Source: Bacteroidales bacterium
GTDB taxonomy: Bacteria > Bacteroidota > Bacteroidia > Bacteroidales > Muribaculaceae
Assembly: GCA_014800845.1 (NCBI GenBank)
Contig: JAAVFJ010000050.1
Coordinates: 1-43,270 of the forward strand
Length of the DNA: 43,270 nucleotides
Direction: 5' to 3'
Part shown: positions 16,923 to 25,781 of the stretch, one piece after another
Layout of the letters: every line of letters begins with the position of its first letter
How positions within the stretch are numbered: the first letter of the stretch is position 1
Program-made: the position numbers and the translations under genes
Notes under the pieces: generated by a model
What the model was told of the DNA's origin: nothing
Seen by the model: the letters and a program-made list of their open reading frames with translations, nothing else
Databases searched by the model: none

Positions 16923-19900
16923 ATGAGAAAATCTTTACTAATCTTGCTGATGTGTATAGGATTTCTGCTACCGGCTGTAGCCGCCGAGCAGTCCTTTACT
17001 ATCGCGTTTAATGACAATGGATCAGATGGCTCCACTGACGTAAAGCCGGCAGATCTATTGGCGTATTTGTCCGATGGCTCAGATTATGTTTCATCTTTTG
17101 CGGACATAACCAAATGTTACAAAGGAACTGTCGGGCTTAAAATGGCATCTAATTCAGCTGCCGGATCCTTTACTTTAAATTTATCTGCTGCAGGTCAGGT
17201 CACACCAACCAAAATTGTAGTAAGTGCCTATGCAAAGACGAAGAATACTGATTTGAATCTGTATGTTAATGGTTCAACATCATCAATTTCAACTACCGTA
17301 CGTAACACTTCCGGTTGCGAGGATTATATATATGAAGTTTCAGAAGAGCTTAAATCTTTGAAATTTTCCTCAGTAGGTACCAGTAAGAATGTTCTGTACG
17401 TAAAGAGTATTACCGTATATTACGAAAGTGAGGGAGAGATTGATCCTCCTACCGACCCGGACCCCGTTGAGCTTTCTGAGCCGGTTGCTCCGATTGTTAC
17501 TCCCGATGGTGGCACATTCTATGGCGAGGTAACCATCAACCTTGATTTTGCTGAAGAGAATCAGGACCTTGCGGCTGCTGAAGACTATGTGCTGCGCTGT
17601 TTCATTCAGAAAGATATTGAGCGCGTTTATGACAGAGAATATGATGGTCCCATTGTGCTTCAGGAGGGTGAGTATACTCTTGACGCCTATGTATATAATA
17701 TTCAGACGGGCGCTGAGGGCCCCCATACTCTTAAGCAGTTCAAGGTGTTGCCCGGATATGTCGATGAACTGACCTGGACCGATTTCTATCAAGGAGATCC
17801 GAAAAGCGTTTACGCTAAATATACCTACACTTCTTCTCGTACCGGTATAACCTACGAGGCTCAGATGGCTCCTAACGGCTATATTCAGCTGCGTTCTACC
17901 AGCGAATCCGGTCTCGTGATCAAGGAGAATCCCAGCCATTATCTTGTGCAGAAGATTGAGTTGGATTGGAATTCAGGTACAGGTTCCACCCGCGTTGTAG
18001 ACTTATATGGTAAGAACACTCCCTATACTTCGCCTGCTGAGCTCTATGCCACTACCGGCAATACCGGGCAGGGCACTAAGATTGGCAGCCTCAAGAAAGA
18101 CGAGACTTTAATTTCCGCGGAAGATGACTACTTGTATATGGGCCTGCGCTCTAACAGCGGCGCATTGTACCTGGACAAGATCACAGTGATTTATACTGAC
18201 TGCCCCACTGTCGCGCGTAAGCTGGAAGCTCCCGGTATAGTTATCGATGAGCTGGCCCGCAACTACCACCTGGAGTATTCATACTCAGGCAATGACGAAG
18301 ATAACATAACATTATACACCTATATTCAGGAAGGCTCCTCCGCAGAACCCAAACCGGATATGGAGCGCTTTGCTCCCTGCACCACCGAGGATTTCTTCGA
18401 CTTCCCGAATCAGGAGGGCGACTACACTGTCTATGCTTATGCCGCATCAAAGAACCTCCTTATCTTTGAGGACTCCGAAGTAAGTGTGCAGACAATCCGC
18501 ATAAATGCTCCTCGCCCTGTTGAGGTTTACGCTCCTATCATCTCACCCGAGGGTGGCGAATTTACTGACGAGGTTGTGGTAACACTCGCGTTCGGAAACG
18601 CCGAGTTGATAGATCATCATGACGCTTACAGCATAATCTACACCACCGACGGCTCTGACCCGATGGACTCTCCCACCGCCCAGTCATATAACCTCATGGA
18701 CGAAGGTCCCCGGGGAATATATCTCGGCGAAGGCAACTGGACTGTCAACGCCCGCGTGTACTACTTCAAGGAGTATGGCGCAAGCGACACCGGTTGGACT
18801 TGGAGCCCCATGAGCTCCGAGACTTTCATTGTGACAGCTTATCATCCCGCCGAGCTCGTTGCTCCCGTGATTACTCCCGAATCAGGCACTTATCGCGTTA
18901 CCGACTATCTGCCTGTGACCATCGCTCTCGGCCAAGGCAATGAGAATCTGGACAACGAGAAGTACACTATCCGCTACCGCATCAATAGTGCTGATTGTGA
19001 GGAATACTTCGGAAACGCCGTTTTGCTGCCCGCAGGTGAATACACTGTGCAGGCTTGGATTTATGACAGCATCGAGGACCTGAACGGTCCTGAAGCCGAA
19101 GCTTACTTCGTGGTGAAAGAGGGCCTGAAGCCCGTGGTTACCAACGTGACCTTCGACTTCACCAGCGTTGAAGCATGCGCCACTTACGATTTCCCCGAAG
19201 CTCCGGAAAAAAGTGCTGATTGCTGGCTCAACGATGAAGTCTTCGAGAATGACGGCATCCTGATGAGCGTAGGCGCGAAGGTGGGTACCGGCGTTAAATG
19301 GTGGAACTCAAATAACAGCTTCACGCTGCGTGTCTATAAGGGCAACTCAATCACCTTCTCTGCCCCCGGCAAGACTATTAAGTCAGCTGACATAGTCTTC
19401 AATTCTGCAAGCAGCAATTGCGACATAGATGTAGTGTACGCCGACGGCAAAGTAATCCTGAGCGAACCTTCCGATGGTAAGAACTCGTTTATCAAGTCAA
19501 TAACCTTTGAAGTTGAGGGTATGCCTGAAGAGGTAGCAGCCGTAGACTTCGTTGAGGCTTCTGATGTGATGGAGAGCCTCAAGGCCGCCGGCCTGGCTCA
19601 GGATGACGCCGAGGGCAATGTGGTGAGCACCATCCCCGTGGTGATTACCGGCAAGCTCCATGTGATTTATGTCGGCGATGGCGTAGCTCACCTGCAGGAT
19701 GAGCATGGCACCGACATACGCCTGGAGGGTGTGCCTGCCGACACCGACATGACAGCTGCTCTCGCCATAGCCGAGATTCATGCCTACGTCATGGAGAACC
19801 GGAACACCGGCATGAACCACCTGGTCTATGTGTCACACATCAACCACGAAGAGGCATCTCAGCCCGTTCCCCAGGAAATCTCTCTGGCTAACCTCGCTGC

Positions 19901-20360
19901 CGACATGGAAGCTGATCCCACCAGCCACATGCACTCATTCGTGATCATAAACCTCGTGCGCTATGATGCCGATGAAAATGCCATCTACACCCACGAGCTA
20001 CCCGAGACCGGTGAAGAAGAGGCTCCCGCCCGCATAGTTGCTGAAGATATGACTAAGATTCTTCTCCGCAACGACCTGGGCATAAACCTCACTGACAACG
20101 GGGAACCTGCCAACATCATGGGCGTGCTCGACAAGGAGGGCGACAGCTACGTGCTCGTGCCCACCAGCTATCAGATTCAGACAAGTGTCAAGGCCATCTA
20201 TGCCGAAGGCGTGAGTGTGACTGACGGCTGCATCACCACCCCCGCCGGAAGCCGTATCTTCAATCTCCAAGGTATGGAAGTGAGCTCAGGCGCTCTGCCC
20301 GCCGGCATCTACCTGGTAGTTACCCCTCAGGGTGCTACAGTGAAGTGCCTCGTTAAGTAA
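16923..20360 (+). CDS. Large secreted multidomain protein with T9SS-type C-terminus
   Basis: The 1145-residue protein begins with a signal peptide (about 1-20, cut after AVA). It contains at least three repeats like the chitobiase/hexosaminidase C-terminal beta domain (PVAPIVTPDGGTFYGEV, APIISPEGGEFTDEV, APVITPESGTYRVTD, the second followed by IIYTTDGSDPMDS). A region near 870-1010 (VVITGKLHVIYVGDGVAHLQDEHG) resembles OB-fold-like modules. The end (SRIFNLQGMEVSSGALPAGIYLVV...CLVK) fits a T9SS type A sorting domain. No catalytic domain is visible, so it is probably adhesive or scaffolding. The first 500 bases look AT-richer than the rest. Confidence 0.82.
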   Translation: MRKSLLILLMCIGFLLPAVAAEQSFTIAFNDNGSDGSTDVKPADLLAYLSDGSDYVSSFADITKCYKGTVGLKMASNSAAGSFTLNLSAAGQVTPTKIVVSAYAKTKNTDLNLYVNGSTSSISTTVRNTSGCEDYIYEVSEELKSLKFSSVGTSKNVLYVKSITVYYESEGEIDPPTDPDPVELSEPVAPIVTPDGGTFYGEVTINLDFAEENQDLAAAEDYVLRCFIQKDIERVYDREYDGPIVLQEGEYTLDAYVYNIQTGAEGPHTLKQFKVLPGYVDELTWTDFYQGDPKSVYAKYTYTSSRTGITYEAQMAPNGYIQLRSTSESGLVIKENPSHYLVQKIELDWNSGTGSTRVVDLYGKNTPYTSPAELYATTGNTGQGTKIGSLKKDETLISAEDDYLYMGLRSNSGALYLDKITVIYTDCPTVARKLEAPGIVIDELARNYHLEYSYSGNDEDNITLYTYIQEGSSAEPKPDMERFAPCTTEDFFDFPNQEGDYTVYAYAASKNLLIFEDSEVSVQTIRINAPRPVEVYAPIISPEGGEFTDEVVVTLAFGNAELIDHHDAYSIIYTTDGSDPMDSPTAQSYNLMDEGPRGIYLGEGNWTVNARVYYFKEYGASDTGWTWSPMSSETFIVTAYHPAELVAPVITPESGTYRVTDYLPVTIALGQGNENLDNEKYTIRYRINSADCEEYFGNAVLLPAGEYTVQAWIYDSIEDLNGPEAEAYFVVKEGLKPVVTNVTFDFTSVEACATYDFPEAPEKSADCWLNDEVFENDGILMSVGAKVGTGVKWWNSNNSFTLRVYKGNSITFSAPGKTIKSADIVFNSASSNCDIDVVYADGKVILSEPSDGKNSFIKSITFEVEGMPEEVAAVDFVEASDVMESLKAAGLAQDDAEGNVVSTIPVVITGKLHVIYVGDGVAHLQDEHGTDIRLEGVPADTDMTAALAIAEIHAYVMENRNTGMNHLVYVSHINHEEASQPVPQEISLANLAADMEADPTSHMHSFVIINLVRYDADENAIYTHELPETGEEEAPARIVAEDMTKILLRNDLGINLTDNGEPANIMGVLDKEGDSYVLVPTSYQIQTSVKAIYAEGVSVTDGCITTPAGSRIFNLQGMEVSSGALPAGIYLVVTPQGATVKCLVK

Positions 20361-20381
20361 TCAATCGAAATCTCCATATTG

Positions 20382-20413
20382 CCACCCCGGACTTCATAGT
20401 TCGGGGTGGTTTA
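20382..20413 (+). terminator. Intrinsic terminator
   Basis: CCACCCCGGAC (20382-20392) pairs with GTTCGGGGTGG (20399-20409), one G-T wobble, 6-nt loop, followed by a T-rich stretch. It lies 21 nt after the stop of the large secreted protein gene. Confidence 0.8.
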
Positions 20414-20470
20414 TTATATCCGGCCATTCAGGCATTTTGTCGGCGATTAAGGGTATTTTATCTTTTTTAT

Positions 20471-20501
20471 TTGCGCAGGGTTGTGGTCCGTATTAATTTT
20501 G
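20471..20501 (+). promoter_or_regulatory. Promoter of TonB-dependent receptor
   Basis: TTG (20471-20473) and TAATTTTG (20494-20501) have a 20-nt spacer, a close match to the Bacteroidota consensus. Confidence 0.75.
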
Positions 20502-20574
20502 TATCGGTAAAACAACCCAAAATAGTTTCTACTTCTCGTTTTCGCATAAGATAAAAGTTTAAGAAATAGTGAAT

Positions 20575-22728
20575 ATGAATGGTAAATATTTGTCGTTGAC
20601 GGCTGTGAGTCTCATGTCGGCACTTGGTGCATTAGCCCAAGAGCCGGCAGACTCCCTTCCTGGGGATGAGATGCTTGACGAAATTGTAGTAACAGCCACG
20701 CGCCCCGTAATAACCTCTACTGCCGACAAGACTGTGTACGATGCTTCCGCCGACCCCGATGCAAAAGCTATGACACTGCTTGACCTGCTCAGGAAAGTGC
20801 CCGGCGTGGTGGTTGATGCGCAAGATAATGTCACGCTCAACGGTGCCGGTAGCTTCAAGGTGCAGGTAGATGGCCGCGACAACCCTATGTTCAATCAGGA
20901 TGCAGGCAAGATTTTCAAATCCATACCCGCATCAATGGTGCAGCGCGTGGAGGTAATCAACGCACCCGGAGCGAGCTATGATGCCGAGGGTGTGGGTGGC
21001 GTCATTAACATCGTAATGAAGAGCGCAGGTGAGAATATGGATGGCTACTCAGTGACCTTTACCGGCGAGGGTGGCACCAACTCCGCCGGCGGAAACATCT
21101 ACGGCATGATGCAGAAGGGGCGCCTGGGCCTCACGCTGAGCGTCAATGGCAATCACGGGAGCATGCCCGAGATGGCCATGGACATGATGCGCGGACAGGC
21201 CGACGGTCCGGAGCAGCTGCTGGCCGGCAGGATGAAGAACACTTTTAACTTCATCAATACGCGCCTCGACGCCTCAATCGCGCTGACCGATGCCGACAAG
21301 CTCACCCTCTCCGCCGGATGGAACGGCAACAATTGGACGGCGCGTTACCGAGCCGCTACATACATGGGTGTGGGTGAACTCCCCTTCCTCTACGACATGG
21401 TGAACAACAGCAAAGGGCACACTAATTTCTTCAATGCCGGGGTGGACTACACCCACCTGTTTACTGCCGATGCCCGCCATAAGCTCCACGCAGCCTATCA
21501 GTTCAGCACACAGCCCACTGACAATGATAACGAGGTGAGCTACTATGCCGATGGGCAGACAGCGCTTCCGCTGCCTGACGCTGCCGCGAGCCACAACCAT
21601 TCCAACATGCCCGAGCACATCGCACAGGTCGATTATTCGCAGCCGATAGGGGAGATGCAGCTCGTGGAGACCGGCGTGAAGCTTACCCGTCGCAACGCCG
21701 ATTCCGAAGCCCTGGAGCTCGATTACACTCATAACACCACGATAGCGGCCGCTTACGCTTCATACGCACTCACGCTTGAGAAATTCAATACAAAGGCCGG
21801 ATTGCGTTATGAATACACCGGTCAGCATGCTCGCTTCCATAAAGGCAATGGCGAGGATTTTAAGGCGAATTATTCTAATCTTGTCCCCTCCCTTACTGCC
21901 GGCTGGAACCTCACCCCCGTGAGCTCTCTGAGCGCATCTTACTCCATGCGTCTCTCCCGCCCGGGCATCAATTACCTCAATCCATATTTCGATGACACCA
22001 ACCCGTTGGCCGTGCAGCAGGGTAATCCTTATCTTAAGCCGGAGCGCTACAACTCCATTGCTGCTGCCTATAACGGAATGTATGGCTCACTTATGCTCTC
22101 CGCACGCCTTGACTACACTTTCTGCAACGACGGGTTGACACCGGTTATCTCGCTGCTCAATAATAATGTGCAATACACCACCTACGCCAATTCGCTTCAC
22201 AAGAAGCAGGTGAACATGCAGCTCTTTGCCAATTATCGCCTCGGCACGAAAACAACCCTGATGGCCAATATCACTCCGATGTATCAGAACCTACGTACCC
22301 CGGATTACAGGAATCACGGCTGGCAACTCACCGCCTTCTGCGGCTTGCAGCAGAAGCTCCCCTGGCAGCTGAATCTGGGCGTGAACATCTTCGCCTCCAC
22401 TCCGCAAGTCACCCTGCAGGGGCGCGCCATGTCGCAGTTCATTCACGTCATAACTCTGGGCCGCGCTTTCCTGAAAGAAGACAGACTCAATGTGACCCTC
22501 ACTGCTCTGGACCCCTTCTATGGTCGCCTGAACCTGCACCAGTGGGAGCGTGGCCGCGACTTCTATACCCGCACCACCGGCCACATGAATCTGCGCATGG
22601 TGCAAGTATCAGTGTCCTATCGCCTCGGATCTCTGAAGAGCCGCATAGACCAGCGCACACTGCTCGACAGCGATGCCGTAGATGCTTCAAGCGGCTCGCA
22701 AAGCGCTGCCCCCTCCATAGCTATGTAG
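20575..22728 (+). CDS. TonB-dependent outer-membrane receptor (non-SusC)
   Basis: This 717-residue receptor has a signal peptide ending near ALAQ and a TonB-box-like segment EMLDEIVVTATRP. A plug domain with VPGVVVDAQDNVTLNGAG, VQVDGRDNP and VEVINAPGASYDAEGVGGVINIVMK follows, then a beta barrel of the OMP_b-brl_3 type (LNPYFDDTNPLAVQQGNPYLKPERYNS). It lacks the N-terminal carboxypeptidase-like domain and a SusD partner, so it is closer to siderophore or outer-membrane-protein-type receptors than to SusC. The substrate cannot be told from sequence. The ATG at 20575 is preferred to a GTG at 20569. It has its own promoter and terminator. Confidence 0.88.
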   Translation: MNGKYLSLTAVSLMSALGALAQEPADSLPGDEMLDEIVVTATRPVITSTADKTVYDASADPDAKAMTLLDLLRKVPGVVVDAQDNVTLNGAGSFKVQVDGRDNPMFNQDAGKIFKSIPASMVQRVEVINAPGASYDAEGVGGVINIVMKSAGENMDGYSVTFTGEGGTNSAGGNIYGMMQKGRLGLTLSVNGNHGSMPEMAMDMMRGQADGPEQLLAGRMKNTFNFINTRLDASIALTDADKLTLSAGWNGNNWTARYRAATYMGVGELPFLYDMVNNSKGHTNFFNAGVDYTHLFTADARHKLHAAYQFSTQPTDNDNEVSYYADGQTALPLPDAAASHNHSNMPEHIAQVDYSQPIGEMQLVETGVKLTRRNADSEALELDYTHNTTIAAAYASYALTLEKFNTKAGLRYEYTGQHARFHKGNGEDFKANYSNLVPSLTAGWNLTPVSSLSASYSMRLSRPGINYLNPYFDDTNPLAVQQGNPYLKPERYNSIAAAYNGMYGSLMLSARLDYTFCNDGLTPVISLLNNNVQYTTYANSLHKKQVNMQLFANYRLGTKTTLMANITPMYQNLRTPDYRNHGWQLTAFCGLQQKLPWQLNLGVNIFASTPQVTLQGRAMSQFIHVITLGRAFLKEDRLNVTLTALDPFYGRLNLHQWERGRDFYTRTTGHMNLRMVQVSVSYRLGSLKSRIDQRTLLDSDAVDASSGSQSAAPSIAM

Positions 22729-22742
22729 AGCTGCGTGCTCCC

Positions 22743-22806
22743 GTAATTATTACCCCTTCTGCGCTTGCAGTCAATAGATTAGACTGCCGCCGGGAGGGGT
22801 AATTAC
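22743..22806 (+). terminator. Two-part hairpin after the receptor gene
   Basis: ATTACCCC (22749-22756) pairs with GGGGTAAT (22796-22803), with GTAAT/ATTAC beyond it, and a second hairpin inside (GCAGTC 22767-22772 with GACTGC 22782-22787). A short T-rich run follows. It probably ends the receptor transcript. Confidence 0.55.
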
Positions 22807-22859
22807 TATTTATTTGCGGGTGCAGGGCGCGGGAATTTTCAATATTGAGAGTTTTTTTG

Positions 22860-22867
22860 TATTTTTG
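22860..22867 (+). promoter_or_regulatory. Promoter -7 element of the surface-glycan operon
   Basis: TATTTTTG fits TAnnTTTG and lies 25 nt before the first gene of the operon. The -33 element is unclear (TTTTC at 22836 is at a suitable distance). Confidence 0.6.
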
Positions 22868-22891
22868 CGACATATTATACACGCATAAAAG

Positions 22892-23818
22892 ATGAAGGAG
22901 ATAATACCCCCCGTGAGTAGAGACGTGCTGAAGAGTGAGCTTACAGCTGACCGCCTGCTTCGCCATACAAATAAGGGGGACAACGAAATATATGTAATTG
23001 ACGCCCACAGTTGCCCCAACACTATGCGCGAAATAGGTCGCCTGCGCGAGATTGCGTTTCGCGATGCCGGCGGGGGCACAGGCCTGGAATGTGACATCGA
23101 CGAGTTTGACACCATGGACCCTCCCTGCAGGCAGCTGATTGTGTGGGACCCGCACGCCGACGAGATTGTGGGGGGCTACCGCTTCATTCTCGGCGAAGAC
23201 ATCAGGATGCAGGCCGACGGCACACCCCGCATCGCCACAAGCCACATGTTTCGTTTCTCAGACAAGTTCTTGAAAGATTATCTCCCCAGCACTCTTGAGC
23301 TCGGGCGCAGTTTCGTAGCCCTGCCTTATCAGAGCAGCAAAGCCGGCACAAAGGCCCTCTACGCACTCGATAATCTCTGGGACGGTCTGGGCGCCCTTAC
23401 CGTGGTCCACCCCTCCATAAAGTACCTGTTTGGCAAGGTCACCATGTATCCCGACTACAACCGCGAGTGTCGCGACATGCTTCTGACCTTCATGCACAAG
23501 CATTTCCCTGACTCCGAGGAGCTTGTGCGCCCCATCGAACCTCTGCAGTGCGGTGCTGATTCCCCCGAGCTCCGGGAGCTCTTCAGCGGCAAAGACTTCA
23601 AGGAGGATTACAAGATACTCAACCACGAAATCCGTTCCCACGGAGTGAACATCCCCCCGCTGGTGAACGCCTACATGAGCCTTTCTCCCACGATGCGGAT
23701 GTTTGGCACAGCCATCAACCACGAATTCGGCGAGGTTGAGGAGAGCGGTATCTTCTTTGCCATCTCCGAGATATTCGAAAGTAAAAAGAACCGTCACATC
23801 GGCACCTACCATGGCTAA
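22892..23818 (+). CDS. GNAT N-acyltransferase, GlsB-like
   Basis: The 308-residue protein belongs to the OlsB/GlsB group of acyl-ACP-dependent N-acyltransferases, often annotated as putative hemolysin. Diagnostic stretches are NEIYVIDAHSCPNTMREIGRLREIAFRDAGGGTG (first third), QLIVWDPHADEIVGGYRFI and STLELGRSFVALPYQ. In Bacteroides thetaiotaomicron GlsB makes N-acylglycine, which GlsA then O-acylates to glycine lipid. No GlsA-like (PlsC-type) gene is adjacent here. The gene overlaps wzi by 8 bp and heads the operon, which is unexpected for a lipid enzyme. The family is sure; the acceptor amino acid is inferred. Confidence 0.83.
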   Translation: MKEIIPPVSRDVLKSELTADRLLRHTNKGDNEIYVIDAHSCPNTMREIGRLREIAFRDAGGGTGLECDIDEFDTMDPPCRQLIVWDPHADEIVGGYRFILGEDIRMQADGTPRIATSHMFRFSDKFLKDYLPSTLELGRSFVALPYQSSKAGTKALYALDNLWDGLGALTVVHPSIKYLFGKVTMYPDYNRECRDMLLTFMHKHFPDSEELVRPIEPLQCGADSPELRELFSGKDFKEDYKILNHEIRSHGVNIPPLVNAYMSLSPTMRMFGTAINHEFGEVEESGIFFAISEIFESKKNRHIGTYHG

Positions 23819-25379
23819 CAAACCTCTTTCCCGCCTGCTCCCCCTGGCGCTGGGCATAGCCTCTCTTCTGCCGGCGCATGCGCAGGAGACGACTGACAGT
23901 CTCCCCCGCCGCGAGCTGATGCGCTACGGCGCGAGCCTCGACATCTGGGGTGGTACGGGCAGGTTGGCCCCCTCCATGCTGATGGAGAATAACGGCGGCC
24001 GCTTCACTCAGGGTGACGGCATCATGCTCGACCTCGGCGCCGAGCGAACCCTCGCCCGCAAGAACCGCTTCGAGTATGGCTTCGGCATGGAGGCGCTCGT
24101 GGGTTGGCAACGCGAGGTGGACTATCTTCGCTACGATGCTGAGAATAATGCGTTTACCGTCAATCCTCAATCACCCTCGGCCCTATGGCTTCAGCAGCTC
24201 TGGGCCGGAGTGAAATACCGAGGTGTGTATCTGAAAGCAGGTATGTGGAACAGAGATAACAGTCTGTTTAACAGTCGTCTGGGTGTAGGCGACATAGTGC
24301 TGAGCGACAATGCCCGCCCTGTGCCGCGCCTGTCAGCCGGGTTTATTGATTTTCAGAACATACCCTTCACCCGCGGCTGGGTGCAGATTTGCGGCGAGGT
24401 GTCATGGGGAAAAATGACCGATTCAAAGTGGAATGAAAACCACTTCAATTACTACAACTCCTTTCTCACCACAGGAGTGTGGATGGGGTTTGCCTCCTGC
24501 CACTTCCGCACCAATCCCTCACAACCCTTCTCCGTGACGGTCGGCATGCAGTCGGCCACCCAGTTCGGGGGGAGCGCCGCCTGGTATCGCGACGGCGAGG
24601 TCTACAGCACCTACAAATCCCCGGTCCGGTTCAAAGACTTTATCAACGCCCTGTTCCCCTGGGCGGGGGGCAGCTCCACCAATGCGGGCGACGTGGCCTA
24701 CTATGACGGCAACCACCTCGGTTCCTGGGACCTGCGCCTGCGTTACCGTCTGCGTGGCGGCGATGAGCTCACCGCCTACATGCAGAGCCCCTGGGAGGAT
24801 GGCAGCGGCGTGGGCAAGCTCAACGGCTTCGATGCCGTGTGGGGTGTGGAGTATCGTGCTGCCGACCGCGACGCTATCTTGACCGGCGCCGTGGTGGAAT
24901 ACATAGACTTCACCAACCAGAGCGGCCCCATGCACTGGGCTCCCGGCGACAAGCCCGGCACTCAGATCCCCTCGCAGGCTACCGGTGCCGACGACTACTT
25001 CAATAACTACATGTATAACGGTTGGACTAACTACGGACAGATGCTCGGCACTCCGTTCGTGCCCGGCACCATCTATAACACCGATGGCTTCCTGCGCATC
25101 ACCGACAACCGAGTGCGCGGTTTCCGCCTCGGCGCCGAGGGGCATATCGACGACACTCTGACCTGGCGCGCCCTGCTCGGCTATCGCACCTCATGGGGCA
25201 CACCGCTCCTCCCGAAGCCCGAGCGCACCTCCTGCACCTCCATGCTCATGGAGGCCACCTGGCAGCCCCCCATGCTTCCCGGCGTGGGACTGAGGGGCGC
25301 GATAGCCTGGGATGCCGGCAAACTGCTCGGCAATAACTTCGGCGCCATGCTGACAATATCTTACTCCGGAGCATTATGA
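23811..25379 (+). CDS. Capsule assembly Wzi family outer-membrane protein
   Basis: Wzi proteins are outer-membrane beta barrels that hold or organise capsular polysaccharide at the surface. The start at 23811 (MANKPLSRLL) gives a signal peptide cut near AHAQ; upstream in-frame codons lie inside the previous gene. The 522-residue protein shows Bacteroidota-type Wzi features: NNGGRFTQGDGIMLD, LWLQQLWAGVKYRGVYLKAG, NARPVPRLSAGF, FTRGWVQ, GSWDLRLRY, QSPWEDGSG, FTNQSGPMHW, DDYFNNYMYNGWT and ITDNRVRGFRLG. Cotranscription with nonulosonic acid genes suggests it handles a surface glycan carrying that sugar. Confidence 0.87.
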   Translation: MANKPLSRLLPLALGIASLLPAHAQETTDSLPRRELMRYGASLDIWGGTGRLAPSMLMENNGGRFTQGDGIMLDLGAERTLARKNRFEYGFGMEALVGWQREVDYLRYDAENNAFTVNPQSPSALWLQQLWAGVKYRGVYLKAGMWNRDNSLFNSRLGVGDIVLSDNARPVPRLSAGFIDFQNIPFTRGWVQICGEVSWGKMTDSKWNENHFNYYNSFLTTGVWMGFASCHFRTNPSQPFSVTVGMQSATQFGGSAAWYRDGEVYSTYKSPVRFKDFINALFPWAGGSSTNAGDVAYYDGNHLGSWDLRLRYRLRGGDELTAYMQSPWEDGSGVGKLNGFDAVWGVEYRAADRDAILTGAVVEYIDFTNQSGPMHWAPGDKPGTQIPSQATGADDYFNNYMYNGWTNYGQMLGTPFVPGTIYNTDGFLRITDNRVRGFRLGAEGHIDDTLTWRALLGYRTSWGTPLLPKPERTSCTSMLMEATWQPPMLPGVGLRGAIAWDAGKLLGNNFGAMLTISYSGAL

Positions 25380-25780
25380 CACGCTACGTTTTAATAATAA
25401 GTCTCGGGCTGATTTTCCTCTCGCTCATCTCCTGCACGCGCAACGACGGTGGCGAAGCTCAGCTCTACGGCACCTGGAAGCTGCAGCGCATAGTGCGCGG
25501 TGGCCAAACGGATGCCGACTATGAGGGAAACATCTTCTGGAAATTCCAGAACAAGACCATAGAGATGCAGCAGCTCGGCGACATGCACACGGCCATAAAC
25601 CGATTTGGCAATTATCGCCTGGCTGACCAGACCCTTTTTCTCTCCTTCCCTGACGACGACATGCCCCCGCTGCTCGGCTTCGACCGCGACACAGAGCTGC
25701 AGGTGGTGCGCCTGAAAGGGGATGAAATGGTGCTCTCCGCCGGCTACCCGGCTACTTTGTATTACTTTAAGAAATGGTGA
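25376..25780 (+). CDS. Lipocalin-like lipoprotein
   Basis: This 134-residue protein has a lipoprotein signal with probable acylated cysteine C20 (LSLISC). The mature part starts GTWKL and runs through beta strands typical of small lipocalin-like domains in Bacteroidota (LYGTWKLQRIVRGG, FWKFQNKTIEMQQLG, NYRLADQTLFLSF, YYFKKW). It overlaps wzi by 4 bp (ATGA) and ends one base before legB, so it belongs to the operon. It may act with Wzi at the outer membrane, but the function is not known. Confidence 0.8.
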   Translation: MTRYVLIISLGLIFLSLISCTRNDGGEAQLYGTWKLQRIVRGGQTDADYEGNIFWKFQNKTIEMQQLGDMHTAINRFGNYRLADQTLFLSFPDDDMPPLLGFDRDTELQVVRLKGDEMVLSAGYPATLYYFKKW

Positions 25781-25781
25781 A

